From Phascolarctos cinereus (lineage: Eukaryota > Chordata > Mammalia > Diprotodontia > Phascolarctidae), in contig NW_018343979.1 of assembly GCF_002099425.1 (NCBI RefSeq), positions 5,055,001 to 5,119,000 of the forward strand: a stretch of DNA of 64,000 nucleotides, in the 5' to 3' direction. This document shows, one piece after another, positions 22,142-33,245 of the stretch (position 1 is the stretch's first letter; each line of letters opens with the position of its first letter). Below the pieces are notes generated by a model. It did not search any database and was not told the DNA's origin. It worked only from the letters and a program-made list of their open reading frames with translations. A program made the position numbers and the translations under genes.

Positions 22142-22312
22142 ATACCTGAGGCAAGTCACTTATTTCTTTCTTTGCTTGTTTCCTCATTGATAAAATGGGG
22201 ATAATTATAACATCTATCTTCAAGGCTTATTGTGAAGATAAAATGCAATAATATTTGTAAAATTATTTGGAAGCCTAAAAGTGCTATACAAATTCTATTA
22301 TCACCTTGTTGA
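22025..22312 (+). mobile_element. MIR SINE carrying an inverted insert
   Basis: The head 'gggaactaggtggtagtaag' and 'gatctaaattcaaatgcagc' is followed by an inverted 65-bp piece (22077-22141). The normal MIR order then resumes with 'ctgaggcaagtcacttattt', 'cattgataaaatggggataa' and 'aaagtgctatacaaattcta'. Confidence 0.75.
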
Positions 22313-22359
22313 CAGAAGAATAAGCTCTGGTACACGGTCAGTTTATCTTCATTCCTTGG

Positions 22360-22368
22360 TGTGTGTGT

Positions 22369-22440
<72 letters not shown>
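22360..22440. repeat. (GT)n(CT)n microsatellite
   Basis: A short gt run passes into a long ct run with one late ttct interruption. The polypyrimidine part is a mirror-repeat type sequence. Confidence 0.95.
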
Positions 22441-22729
22441 TGCATAGATTTCTATAACAGAATTCTGCTGCACAGAGTAGATAATGTATCTGAAATGGAT
22501 TCTAGTCACAACCCAAATTTATGCCTCTAGAACATGATTTTAATTTATATTTCTTACCAAGAGTTTCTGCCCTTTTTTATTATTATTTTAAGATATACTG
22601 TTTCTAATGAGTGCATGGCTAGTATATTCTGGCCATAAAGTGTATTTCTGAATCAATTAATGTGTGATGAGGAGACGCTTGAACTGCACGGCACTGGGCA
22701 AAGAAGCAAAGATAGTTAATAAAAGGAAG

Positions 22730-22910
22730 AAGCATAGTGTAGTGAAAATCATGTTGAATTTGCAGCTAGAAAACCTAGTTTCCAGTCTTGCTCCTGTCAT
22801 TTTCTACCTTTAGCAAGTCACTATAATTTCTTTGGGTCTCTGTTTCCTCACTTGTAAAATAAGGGATTAGATTATATGTATTTGAGATCCTTTCTAGATC
22901 TAAATGTCAG
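22730..22910 (+). mobile_element. CORE-SINE
   Basis: 'tagcaagtcactataatttc' and 'tttcctcacttgtaaaataa' are followed by the tail 'gggattagattatatgtatt' and 'gatcctttctagatctaaat'. Directly abuts the next SINE. Confidence 0.65.
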
Positions 22911-22911
22911 C

Positions 22912-23135
22912 TAGGTGGCACAGTGGATAGACTGCTAAGTAAATAGAGAGGCAAGAAGACTCATTTTGGAGAGTTCAAATCTGGCCTCAAGCTATATGAT
23001 CCTAGGCCTCAGTTTCCTCATCTATAAAATGAATTGGAGAAGGAAATGACAGAGCATTCCTGTGTCTTTGCCAAGAAAACAGCAAATGGGGTCATGAAGA
23101 GTTGAACACAACTGAAACAACCAAATAACAACAAA
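22912..23135 (+). mobile_element. RTE-tailed SINE
   Basis: Complete from the tRNA-like head ('cagctaggtggcacagtgga') through 'cctcagtttcctcatctata' to the tail ('gccaagaaaacagcaaatgg', 'tcatgaagagttgaacacaa'). Part of the core is deleted. No clean target-site duplication seen. Confidence 0.85.
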
Positions 23136-23554
23136 CCAGTTCTCAATCTGTGTTATTATGTTTCTTGCATTTGTAACTCTTGTTTGCTTTGAATGAGGCC
23201 CACAGGTAGCCACAAGAAACAACATTTGTTGTTTCAATATGCTCTAGTTCTCTTGGGAAGTTCGTTTTCTACTGAACAAAATGACAGACTCTGGGGAGAA
23301 ATCAAAATTCAAGTCCATCTACTAAGAGGACTTGGGTTGTGATCACTCAAGCTCATTTCCTAAGTGTCCAGGGAGACTTTGGTAAATAAAAGTTAAGCTA
23401 CCAAAGAATGAAAGTATTGCAAAGCACAATCTCCGGAGAAGGTGAATGTTGGTGTCTTGTGACAGATTAAATATTTTTTTAAAATGTTAATGGCATCTAC
23501 CGCACTCTCTATTTCTTCCATTTTTTAAAATCTGAAACTAAGACTAAATTCATT

Positions 23555-23640
23555 ACATTTTTATTCAGCAGACATTTATTAAGCATCCACAGTGTACAGG
23601 GCACTATGTATTTTTTCTGTGGATGATACAAAATTTGGAG
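23555..23640 (-). mobile_element. L2 LINE 3' end, antisense
   Basis: 'ttattcagcagacatttatt', 'aagcatccacagtgtacagg' and 'gcactatg' match the reverse of the L2 terminus. Confidence 0.6.
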
Positions 23641-25404
23641 AAGACATTCAACAAACATTCTGTACGTTAAGTAAAGCACACTATGCTTAGCTGCAGTGAT
23701 AGAAGCCTAGCTAAGAGAGTTTAGGGCCTTGTGAGGTCTAGTGGATTCTTACTTCAGGCAGTAAAATCTTTCTGAGATTCAAATGTTTTAGACTTATCTC
23801 ATTGCTTCCTCTTTCCATCCTCCTTGCTTATCTTTTTTTTTCTTTTAGAACCATTAACAGACAATAGTTTTAAAGACTTTTTTTTAAGAATAAGCAGAAG
23901 GAAATATAAATTTTATACAAATTATAAACCAATATCTGCAGTAGAGATTTTAAAAATCAGAACTTTATTTGTCGAATAATTTTATTCATTTTTTTCCTGT
24001 GGGGTCTAGAAGCACTCCCTTTAATCCTAAAGATCAGCAACTAGTCTATAATTTATAATCTTAACACATTGTGCAAGGCATAGAGTGCCTAAGTGGCCTG
24101 TACACAAAGCTGGTTTGAAAAAGAGTTAAAGTCTGAACTCATATCTTTCTACATCTAATTTTGGCCCTCTATTTTATATATCCTGTGTCCTCTCCATCAT
24201 TACATTCTCATTTGTTAAAGAAAACAACATCCCCCCAAAAAGGATAAAAACAATATTGTGATGTGTGGAACTCAGAAGAAAATGTAATATGCTGAGTATT
24301 AATCTTCCTCTTGAGTTTTACTTTATTTGGACTCAGGAAGAAAACTAGATTTGAAGTATGAGCACTTGGGTATAATAATTCTTACTGAGAATATAATTTT
24401 TGATGATGAACTCAGAAATATAGAAAGAAGTAGCAGCATCTACACAACAAAGGACTACACTGGATTGTCTTACCTACATTTCAATGTCTGATGCCAAGTT
24501 TCTAATTTTCAAGTCACATGGTTGAGAGAAGCAAAGAGAGATTTCAGCTCTCCATTTTTGGCAATCAGAGGGCAAAGCACAGTCATGAGACCCATGAAGA
24601 TTGGAGGGCTCAACAGGCAAATGAAGGCATGCAGCTTGGTATGGAACCAACAATGCCCTACCTTCTTTACCTATTCCCAAAGAAAAGAGAGAGAAGAGGT
24701 ACCAACCACTGTGGTTGTTGGCCTGATAGTAAGAGAGAGAGGTGCAGTATGATTTGGTGACTAACTGCAAATAGAGAAGAAGCCACCACAAGTCTTCTTT
24801 ATATTCTTGTCATGCATTCTGTTTTAGATAGGACATGTTTAGGAGATTTCTACAAATATTGAACTTCACCTCAACCAGCTCTCTTCACCTTGTTAATTAA
24901 TAACTCTTTAACTTTCTGCTTCTTGATATGAGAGTCAAAGTTCCACTGCCTATTTTCCGTGTTCTATGCCAGATCTGATGACCCAATATGCTCACCCGTT
25001 TTTGGGAATAGAGAAGTTTAAAATTGATAGGGTCTTGACTTGTCAACAATGCATTCCCTCCTCTACAATTTAATTGCAAAACCTGTCATTGCCTCCTTCT
25101 TTTGGCTAATATTGAAGGGATTGCGTAGTTAGTCACCTCCCCCTCCAAATAGAAGGTAATGAGGTATTGATAGATAAGTTTAGCAAAAGAAACCACTCAA
25201 TAATATTTGTTTTAAATAGTATATTATATCAGCTTTTTTCATTCTTTTATTTTAAGAGACAGAGAGCCTAGGGTAATCTAAAAGATTGAGGAATGTTTAA
25301 AAAATGAAATCTCATTATCCCTCCATCACACCAAATTGGAAAAATCTACTACTTCAGTGGAATTGCAAATCACGAATCAAATTAAGTGACCATGTGACTC
25401 AACA
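23641..25404. other. Mainly unique intronic tract
   Basis: No recognised exon or repeat family. A 24-nt segment at 23738-23761 has an exact inverted match at 30295-30318. Overlapping open frames around 24474-24791 on both strands are unrelated to known families and look random. Confidence 0.4.
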
Positions 25405-25407
25405 TAT

Positions 25408-25624
25408 AGTATAGAGGTCCATGGAACTCCCAAAAGCTTTGTGGATAGATTTCAAGGGCTCTGTGGACTTTGATGAAAAAAGAAATACATCTTTATTTTC
25501 ACTAACCTCTAAATGAAATTTAGCATTTCCTTTAATTGTTTAAAACCATTATTCTGAGAATAGATCTTCAGGCTTCTCCATGTTGCCAAAGGGGTCAATG
25601 ATACAAAAATGTGTAGAAACCCTG
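25408..25624 (-). mobile_element. Short hAT-like DNA transposon candidate (family A)
   Basis: The antisense member of a family also found at 30478-30691 and 50633-50867. Shared features in family orientation are an outer 'ttcttaac'-like start, 'gacccctttggca', 'tcagaataatg.ttt' and an end resembling 'ctatggacccc'. Length is about 215 bp. The hAT assignment is from memory and no 8-bp duplication is clear. Confidence 0.45.
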
Positions 25625-25804
25625 ACCCAATACAGTAATAATAATCTCACTATTAACATTGTTGGTTAGTCTTTGTTACTAAGTTGCTAGAAAGTTTGGG
25701 AAAGTTGAGATCACTATTTTCACTTACACAACCGGAAGCCTGACATTATTTTTTTTTTCTTAGATGAGTATTAAATAGGAAATGATTATAAAATACTTTG
25801 CATA

Positions 25805-25990
25805 AGATCACAGAATCATGTGATTTAGAGCTAGAAGGAACATTAGAAGTCATCTAGACTAATAAGTCATGAAAGTGAGGATCAAAGAAATCATGTCACT
25901 TGTCCAAGATCACACACGGAGAAAGTAACACAGGTAGGATTTAAATCCAGGTACTCTGATTCCAAATCAAGCTTTCTTGATTTCATCTCA
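25805..25990 (-). mobile_element. CORE-SINE, antisense
   Basis: 'tttagagctagaaggaacat', 'tagaagtcatctagactaat', 'cttgtccaagatcacacacg' and 'gatttaaatccaggtactct' are in order. This is the antisense THER/MIR3-like form. Confidence 0.65.
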
Positions 25991-26087
25991 GGATTTTCAC
26001 TTTTCTGAATTCATTTGAGAAAATAACATCTTTGTACAAGGAGTATAATTTGATATCTGCTTCTGTAATGATTGTAGTGAGCGAAGT

Positions 26088-26185
26088 TTAATCAATCAAT
26101 AAACATTTATTGAACACTTACTATGTGCCGGGCACTGTGCTAAAGATTTGAGACACACAAGAGGCAAAAGACAGTCCCTGATCTT
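26088..26185 (-). mobile_element. L2 LINE 3' end, antisense
   Basis: 'aatcaataaacatttattga', 'acacttactatgtgccgggc' and 'actgtgctaaagatttgaga' match the reversed L2 terminus well. Confidence 0.75.
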
Positions 26186-26410
26186 TTTTTCTGACAGCGA
26201 TACTGTCTGGATGCAGGTGAGGGACAGCTATGACACCTGAAAGATGAGGGAGGAGAAGAGAGTAGTTGGTTTCTAGCCACCCAATCTTTTTCAGGAACAG
26301 CTGAGAAAAATAGCAAACTATCTTCTTATCCTCTCAAATGTCAAGTGACCCATATAGAATTATACATAAGTAGCATGCTTGGTCAAATTATTGGTGTTGG
26401 AGGTGATTCT

Positions 26411-26563
26411 ATTTTTTTTAAAATTCAGTTGGGGTTAAGTGACTTGCCCAGGGCCATACAGCTAGTAAGTTTCAAGCGTTTGGTCTGAAGTCAGATTTGA
26501 ACTCAGGTCCTCCTGACTCCAGGGCCAGTGCTCTATCCACTGTACCACTTAGCTGCCCCTGGA
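26411..26563 (-). mobile_element. WSINE1-like SINE with exact duplication
   Basis: A short CORE-SINE without the RTE tail: a poly-T run, 'ggggttaagtgacttgccca', 'gggccatacagctagtaagt', 'gatttgaactcaggtcctcc' and 'accacttagctgcccc'. The exact 12-bp duplication ggaggtgattct at 26399-26410 and 26564-26575 defines both ends. This form resembles WSINE1 of Australasian marsupials. Confidence 0.87.
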
Positions 26564-26575
26564 GGAGGTGATTCT

Positions 26576-27486
26576 TAAATAGAATTAATTGCCGGTAAGG
26601 TAATCAATTTCAATGCTCCTCTTTTGATAACATTGTCAGGTGCTGAAAATTAAACCTCATGCTTACCATATCACAAAAAATGAATTCTATTGTGGAGTCT
26701 CACTAACATATGTCAAGAAATAAAGTGGAATCTATGTGGTAATGATTATCCCATGTCAAAGCAAGAATCTTAAATCTTTGCTCTTTTTTGTGGGGAGAGA
26801 GGTAATTCCCAGGACATATTCTATGCCTTCCCTGGTACCTGCTTGAAAACCACAGAGTTATCATGTGTATGCTAGAGGAAGTACTGGAATCAAAGTGAGG
26901 AAACATTCTTAAAGATGGCAGGAGAGAAGAAAGAAACACAAAGACATATAGAGGTCTCAGGGCTATTCTCTTTTGTAAGTGTAACAGATTCGATTTATGT
27001 GCTTTTGGGTCAGGAGAAGTAAAGTTAGTCACATTTGGGAGAAAAGCTGGTCATTTTGTTGCTGACATCTGGCATTGATGGGATAGGAAAAGCTTGAGTA
27101 TTTCTGTTAGATGGAAGCAGGCAAAATTGGTGTTGTAAGGACCCGTTTGCCAGGTAAATTGTTGGGATGACTAACTCATCTGTGACTTCTCAGGTACCCA
27201 TTCTAGAAATTTAGCTAGTTTACTGCCAGAGAATCAAACTTTAAAATATTAAAATATTCATTTTAAAATATTTATTTAATAAATAATATAAGTCTAAATA
27301 TAAAATATAAATATAAACAATACAATTTAAAAGTTTTAAATATTAAAATCTTTTAAAATATTAAAAATGAGTTAAAGTTTCATTTTATTAAGGTAAAATG
27401 GATATAAAGAATTGGTTAAATGATGTCTGGGTTCAAGAAATTAGGATAAATTATTTTATATGTACCTCTATTTTTCTGCTGGGTGC
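26576..27486. other. Intronic sequence with an AT-rich block
   Basis: No exon. 27240-27370 is low-complexity A/T with repeated ttttaaaatatt and attaaaat words in both orientations. Confidence 0.5.
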
Positions 27487-27745
27487 CTAGAGGCAGCTGG
27501 TTGGTGAGTGGGAAAAGCACTAGTCAGGAAGACCTGAGTTCAAATTTGCCCTTAGATCCATACTAGCTGTGTGATCCTGAGCAACTTAATCTCTTTCAGC
27601 CTGTTTTCTCATCTGTGAAATATGAATAATAATAGCATTCCTTTCCCAGGATTATTATGAGAATAAAATGATGTAATACTTATGAGGTGCTAAGCACCGT
27701 ACCTGGCACATAGTAGGCACTTATTAAGTGCTTTTAAAAATCTAA
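27487..27745 (+). mobile_element. Near full-length MIR SINE
   Basis: The head 'aggcagctggttggtgagtg' is followed by 'aagacctgagttcaaatttg', 'tactagctgtgtgatcctga', 'tctcatctgtgaaatatgaa', 'cctggcacatagtaggcact' and 'attaagtgc'. It covers all MIR parts in order. Confidence 0.85.
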
Positions 27746-27957
27746 TATGTATTTTTCAGGCATTGAGGATTGACACTTGGACTTTTTATTTGTGTGAATG
27801 AAGTCTAATTGTCTACTATAGGCTTCCTGTATATCATAACTGTTATACCTTACTTCCCATTAGTATTCATCTTATCACCAAAATTATAAATTTTAGCAAA
27901 ACTTATTTAAGTTGTCTCCAGGGAGAAGCTTCTATTGGAGCAATTAAGTTTTCCATT

Positions 27958-28215
27958 ATGGGCAGCAAGGTAGCGTAATGGTTAGAGTGCTGGGACTGGA
28001 GTCAGAAAAACTAGTCTTGGGGAGTTCAAATCTGGCATCAGACATCTGCTAACTATAATCATGAGGAAGTTACTTAACCCTCTTGGTTTCAGTTTCTCAT
28101 CTGTAAAATAAACTGGAGAAGAAAATGTCAAACCACTCTAATATCTTTGTCAAGAAAACCCCAAACACAATCACGAAAGGTCTGACACGACTGAAATGCC
28201 AAAACAACCAAAACA
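27958..28215 (+). mobile_element. RTE-tailed SINE
   Basis: The full order is present: 'gggcagcaaggtagcgtaat', 'gggactggagtcagaaaaac', 'gagttcaaatctggcatcag', 'gtcaagaaaaccccaaacac' and 'aggtctgacacgactgaaat', with an aac-rich end. Confidence 0.87.
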
Positions 28216-28530
28216 GAATTTCCCTTTGCCAAGGGAACCAAATTTCACTTTGCCAATCCCTTTATTTAGTATGCTTCAAACTATTATGTGGCTTATAGCT
28301 CTTTTCATTCTACTCTTTCTCCAAGAAAATCATTTTTAGACATGCAGCCTTTAAGGACCTCAGGCATCATTTATTGATTTGGCCTTTCGGGAAGTTTTGT
28401 CCCTTTGCACACCTGAGGAGCATAGACCTTTCAGCCCTTATTCCCCAACCTTCAGAAGCCCTGATTCTTCTCTGAGGATTTTCTTAGGGGAAAAGATATA
28501 GATCAAACCTCTCTAGTTTATTTGGTTAAT
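28216..28530. other. Intronic sequence, no feature recognised
   Basis: Nothing recognised. Confidence 0.35.
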
Positions 28531-28534
28531 TATG

Positions 28535-28720
28535 GGATCATAGACAAAGTGCCAAAAAGGATCTTAGAGGACTTCCAGGCCAGCACACTATTTTTTTAAA
28601 TTAGAAATCTCGGGATAAGAAGAAACTTGTCCAAGGGCACAAAGGAATTGTCAGAGGTAGGTTTTGAATATGGGTCTTCTTACTCCAGTTCCAGTGTATT
28701 TTCCATTGTACAATGAACTT
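28535..28720 (-). mobile_element. CORE-SINE, antisense
   Basis: 'gggatcatagacaaagtgcc', 'aaggatcttagaggacttcc', 'cttgtccaagggcacaaagg' and 'tactccagttccagtgtatt' are in antisense order. Confidence 0.6.
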
Positions 28721-28934
28721 CAATTCAAGACTCCCTGGGGTTCTAGTCTACTAGGAAGATAACAGTTTCAGAGCAGGAGAAGGCATTCTGGTCAGAACAA
28801 AGGTCCAGGAGCAAGAGAACCTGACATCCACCAATGGCTCATGACAGACTTTGCTGATCAGGACAAATGGAGAGAACAGAAGTCAGAGAAAACTTAAAAG
28901 GAACAACAACATGGACAAAGAAGCAACAGGGTTT

Positions 28935-29050
28935 CTGCTTTAAAGGCTACATGAGGGCAGGGACCATGACTTATGCATCTTTGTATCTTTTCTGGTCTCT
29001 AGCAAAGTATTATACACACAGCATATGCTTAATGAATGTTTGAACTAAAA
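28935..29050 (+). mobile_element. L2 LINE 3' end
   Basis: 'acatgagggcagggaccatg', 'catctttgtatcttttctgg' and 'tgcttaatgaatgtttgaac' form the L2 terminus. It ends at a microsatellite. Confidence 0.7.
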
Positions 29051-29066
29051 TGAATGCAAGAGAGTC

Positions 29067-29097
29067 ATTAGAAAAGAGAGAGACAGACACAGACACA

Positions 29098-29183
<86 letters not shown>
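29067..29183. repeat. (GA)n microsatellite
   Basis: Short gagaca repeats pass into about 80 bp of pure ga. It is a polypurine mirror-repeat tract. The 95-codon antisense frame over it is a serine-leucine artefact. Confidence 0.97.
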
Positions 29184-29324
29184 TGATTCCAGGTAAGTAG
29201 CCAAGTTCTGAGAAATCATTGAGAAAAGGAATATGCACTGAGCATCAAATCTGATCACCAGAACCCTTTCCTCTTTCTCTCTTACATGTCTGGTCAATTC
29301 AGTTCACTAAGCTTTAATTACCTG

Positions 29325-29545
29325 CTGTGGTAGATAGAGTATAGCACATAGAATCAGAAAGCTGAGTTCAGATCTCTGCCTTACACATGTGACTATGGCA
29401 AAGATAGTTAACTTCTCTCATTTTCATAATAGCACCTATCTCGGGGGGTTGTTTTGAGTATCAAATGAGATAAGATATATAAAACTCTGTGAACCTTTGC
29501 AGAGCATCATTAAGTAATGGCAATAATGAGGATTACTAAGCATTT
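29325..29545 (+). mobile_element. MIR SINE
   Basis: 'aatcagaaagctgagttcag', 'taatagcacctatctcgggg', 'gttgttttgagtatcaaatg' and 'gagcatcattaagtaatggc' are in order. Confidence 0.7.
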
Positions 29546-29784
29546 ACCAAGTGCTAGCTAGCTTTGACCTTCATTGCTTGCATTACTTGCATGACTTGCA
29601 TTACTGAACTCTCTTTTCTATGACGCCTGTTTAGCAGAGCCCCACCAGGTAGGAACAAGCATTTGGTTACATTGGACTGTCAGAAGTGAGGTGTGTCAGT
29701 AGTAGATAAGAAGTGGTCCCTGTGAGCAAAGACCCACAGTTCGGTTCAGGCATCCAAAGAATCCTTAAGTTCATTTGAATTCCA

Positions 29785-29872
29785 AAAGAGCAGTTTCCTG
29801 ATCTGTAAAATGAAGAAGTTGGACTATATGGCTCCCAAGGCCTCCTCCAGTTCTGAATATATAATGCTATAA
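29785..29872 (+). mobile_element. CORE-SINE 3' end
   Basis: 'cagtttcctgatctgtaaaa', 'gttggactatatggctccca' and 'aggcctcctccagttctgaa' are only the 3' part of the family. Confidence 0.65.
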
Positions 29873-30477
29873 ACCAATAGCCAGACGATAACTTCTCAGC
29901 TTTGCAAGGCCAACCCTGATGACAGAAATTTAGCTCCTTATGTGAAAGCTTCCTCAGCTGATACAGATAAGCAAGTTGTCTATTAGTTAGTCTTCTACAT
30001 TTGCCTGAGATAAGTGACTGGCCCAGAGCTGAGACCAGACTTGGACCCAGACAAACACATTCTCTACATACACTATGGATGAAACCATAATCTGATATTC
30101 CTCAGTATCCAGACCAGAATTGAAAAGTACAGCAAAGAAAATCAATTTGTTTATTCAAATCCAGTGGTATCAGACTCAGATAGAAGTGGGGACCTCTAAA
30201 CTGTACAAAAACATCCCTGTAGGTAGCCTTTGACTTATGAAACCACATATTTACTATGGTCTCTTATGTTTTTATTTATTTTGTTAAATATTTCCTGCCT
30301 GAAGTAAGAATCCACTAGTCCTCATGATGGCTAAGATGTGCTCTAAATCATTCCAAACACACGCAACCTAGAAACATTATCTGGATTAATTTAAATGGTA
30401 ATTTTTAATGGTAAAATGACCAGATTTCATGTACTTTAGTAAAGATAATCTAATCTCTAGGATTGGTCAGAGGTTCT
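29873..30477. other. Mainly unique intronic tract
   Basis: Contains the second arm (30295-30318) of a distant 24-nt exact inverted match to 23738-23761. A weak antisense MIR piece may lie at 30005-30055. Confidence 0.35.
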
Positions 30478-30691
30478 TAAACTTTTTGTGTATCGTAGAC
30501 CCATTTGGCAGTCTGGCAAATCCTAGGTACCCCTTGTCAGAATAATGTTTTCAAATAATAGAAGTTAATGATAATTTTATTTAGAGTTTATTCAAAATAA
30601 AGATTTAATTTTCACATCCAAATTTATGGATTTCTGAAATGTATCCATATATCTCTTTGGGATCTATGAACTTTGAATTAAAAATCCCCAG
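30478..30691 (+). mobile_element. Short hAT-like DNA transposon candidate (family A)
   Basis: 'cagaggttcttaaacttttt', 'gacccatttggcagtctggc', 'cagaataatgttttcaaata' and the end 'gggatctatgaactttgaat' share order with the copies near 25.4 and 50.7 kb. Start and end resemble inexact terminal inverted repeats. Confidence 0.5.
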
Positions 30692-31234
30692 AAAACATAT
30701 TACAGGAAGTTGTTTATGTGGTGTGGTATGATTTGAAGAGACGTGGGGAAACTTTCCAACCAAAACGTGTTCTTTAACAATACCTGAAATTCCACTCTTT
30801 TTTTTCCCTTGTTGCTATTACCCTTTATCTAGAATCTTATCTTTAAAAATGTTCCTGGAAGGAGTTGTACGTTAAGTGTTTAATTCTTTATTGTAGAGGA
30901 GTTCATCAGATACCTCCATCGTCGATCAGATGAGCTCACTGCATGCCTGGTAATGATAATAGAATAACAGATGGGAAAAGTGTATAAGAGGCAAGGTTGT
31001 CAAATTCCTTTTGTTTCACAGTTTTGCTGAGAGCCAGCCCCATCCTTTAACCAAAGTAGGCTACTGCTTCCCCTCCCCCTTTTGTAAAGTATCTTCATCA
31101 GGATATCAGGCATCATGTAAATAAACATAACCCAGAGCATATTTTTGATAAATGAATTTTGTAGTGATAGGGCAGCTAGGTACTGTACTTACTAGGTTAG
31201 TTCAGTATACTCTTTCAAATTTTCTTTGCATTTA

Positions 31235-31237
<3 letters not shown>
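30692..31237. other. Intronic sequence, no feature recognised
   Basis: Nothing recognised before the gt tract. Confidence 0.35.

Positions 31238-31275
<38 letters not shown>
31238..31275. repeat. (GT)n microsatellite
   Basis: A pure gt/tg run of about 36 bp. Confidence 0.95.
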
Positions 31276-31289
31276 CTAATGATTTATCT

Positions 31290-31362
31290 ATATCAGCCTA
31301 CAATCAGTCAGATGTAAGCTGCTAGAGGACAGGGATTGTTTCATTTTTGTATTTCTGCCTCC
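31290..31362 (+). mobile_element. L2 LINE 3' fragment
   Basis: 'gatgtaagctgctagaggac' and 'agggattgtttcatttttgt' match the L2 3' region, cut off by the next SINE. Confidence 0.65.
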
Positions 31363-31615
31363 GAGACTCAACTTGCTGAGTACAAATCTGGCCTCAGACA
31401 TTTACTAGTTGTGTGAGCCTGGGCAAAATACTTAACCTTGTTTACCTCAGTTCCCCATCGGTAAAATGAGCTGGAAAAAGAAATGGCAAACTACTCTGGT
31501 ATCTTAGCCAAAAACAAAAACAAAAAACAGAAACAAATGAAAAAACCACACACAAACCCAAATGTGATCATGAAAAGTTGGACACAACTGAAATAACTGA
31601 AAAATGGCAACAAAG
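31363..31615 (+). mobile_element. RTE-tailed SINE
   Basis: 'gagactcaacttgctgagta', 'caaatctggcctcagacatt', 'ggtaaaatgagctggaaaaa', 'atcatgaaaagttggacaca' and 'actgaaataactgaaaaatg' are in order. It carries an A-rich expansion at 31508-31555 between core and tail. Confidence 0.85.
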
Positions 31616-31694
31616 TGATAGATACCTAAGGAATAGGAAAACTTTCCATTTAACCTGCAAATAAATCAATTTGGGGCATTAAATATTTATGTCC

Positions 31695-31826
31695 GTGTAT
31701 ATGTATGTATGTATATATATAAATATACATACATATATACACACACATATATATATAATATACACATACACACACACATACACACACACACACACATATA
31801 TACATATATATATACATATATATACG

Positions 31827-31901
<75 letters not shown>

Positions 31902-31905
31902 CAGA
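31695..31905. repeat. Compound (TA)n/(CA)n/(TG)n satellite-like tract
   Basis: About 210 bp of nearly pure alternating purine-pyrimidine sequence. The left part is self-complementary (tatgtatgtatatata against tatatatacatacata). Open frames on both strands here are tyrosine-isoleucine artefacts. Confidence 0.95.
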
Positions 31906-32974
31906 CTTGAATTTGTTGCCATTAGGAAGTTATGCCAACTTATGCCATGGCCTTAGAGAAGCTGTCTTACCTCTATGGGCCTCAGTTCACTCACCTGCAA
32001 AATTGAAGAGTTGGTAAGATGATTTTCTTAATTTATAGAATTTTTTTATCCTATCTTGTGGAAGATTTTTTATTGAGAATGTGGGAGTGTTTATCCATTT
32101 ATTCATTCAATGAGATATCTTTGCCCCAGTGAGAACTTTGCTTAACAGTACTTATCAGGAGGGTTTGAGAAAACATTTTTAGCTTAAGTACTCTCAATTA
32201 TACTTTAAAAAAAATAGAATTATAAAATTCAATTTTACTCTAAGGCAGTGTACAAAAGTAACGGGGTTTTTTCATGTTTGTATCATTATATAAATTGGCA
32301 TCTATAACTGGCATAACTATACCAGTTTTACTTTTGTTTGCTTGTTTGTTTTGAGGCTGATAGGGCCTTTGCATTCAACAGTAAAAGAATAAGTAAAGGA
32401 AGGACTATTTATCTGATTCTGGGTGAGAGCAGGTTTTTGTTGTCAAATTCATCTGTCAGTAGTGCAGCTTTTCAGCTTTAGTACTGGGAGGAATTCCTAG
32501 TTCCTGGAATATTTTCATAGAACATATTGTCTGTTCCCTTTTCAGGAATGTAGATGTAAATAGAGTTTGGGGATTAGGGCATTTATAGTATCACATTATG
32601 AGTCTTTATTAAATGTGTCAATGCTGCTTAGATGTGCTTGTTTAGTGTGTAGCACAGAAGCAACAGGAACTCAATGGGAGGGCAGCAGATATTAATTGAT
32701 GATGGCAAGTGGTCTGTAGGGATCTGGTGTCTGATGACAATGTCAGTGCTACTTTCTAGACTTTGGTTTGGATGATAGTACATCCAATTACGAAGTAAAA
32801 TTAGGATTTTGTCTTTGTTTTTGCAGATTATCTGATTTGACAATTAGTCTCTTTTTTAAACTTTTTGCAGAGCTTGAGCTATGAGATTCAAAATTCCTAC
32901 TGGACCACTTCTCTTGGCACACCATCATTTCCATAAGGACACTGGAAATTTAAGCAAGACACAGCCAAATGATT
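31906..32974. other. Mainly unique intronic tract
   Basis: A weak MIR core may be at 31940-32025 ('gggcctcagttcactcacct'). Otherwise nothing is recognised. Confidence 0.4.
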
Positions 32975-33245
32975 TATCATTCATTCATCAAGCATTTATT
33001 AGATACCTGCTGTGCATCAGACATTACTACATTCCAGAGACATGAATTCGAAAATGAAATGATCCCTGTCCTTAAGCAGCTTACATCCAACTAATATAGA
33101 TAAATCATTAGAGGATATATACAAATTAAATACAAAGTAATTTTGAAGGAGTGTACTAACAATACAAAGAATTGAGGAATCCTATATGAAACACTCACCC
33201 TTGAAAGGAACTAGGGATTCTTAATGTTAGAGGTGAGGAGAGGGA
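32975..33245 (-). mobile_element. L2 LINE 3' fragment, antisense
   Basis: 'catcaagcatttattagata', 'cctgctgtgcatcagacatt', 'atccctgtccttaagcagct' and 'gaaaggaactagggattctt' match antisense L2 from its terminus inwards. Confidence 0.75.

Noticed and set aside
22156-22509. 117-codon Arg-Glu repeat frame
   Set aside because: Artefact of the (CT)n tract read antisense, with MIR sequence at one end.
22912-22995. tRNA genes suggested by A- and B-box-like words
   Set aside because: These are the tRNA-derived heads of SINEs; they lack a full cloverleaf.
24474-24791. Overlapping 76-105 codon frames on both strands
   Set aside because: No domain, no splice sites and no resemblance to known proteins; chance open frames.
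29010-29297. Ser-Leu repeat frame
   Set aside because: Artefact of the (GA)n tract.
31650-32017. Open frames rich in Tyr, Ile and His on both strands
   Set aside because: They are translations of ta/ca/tg repeats.
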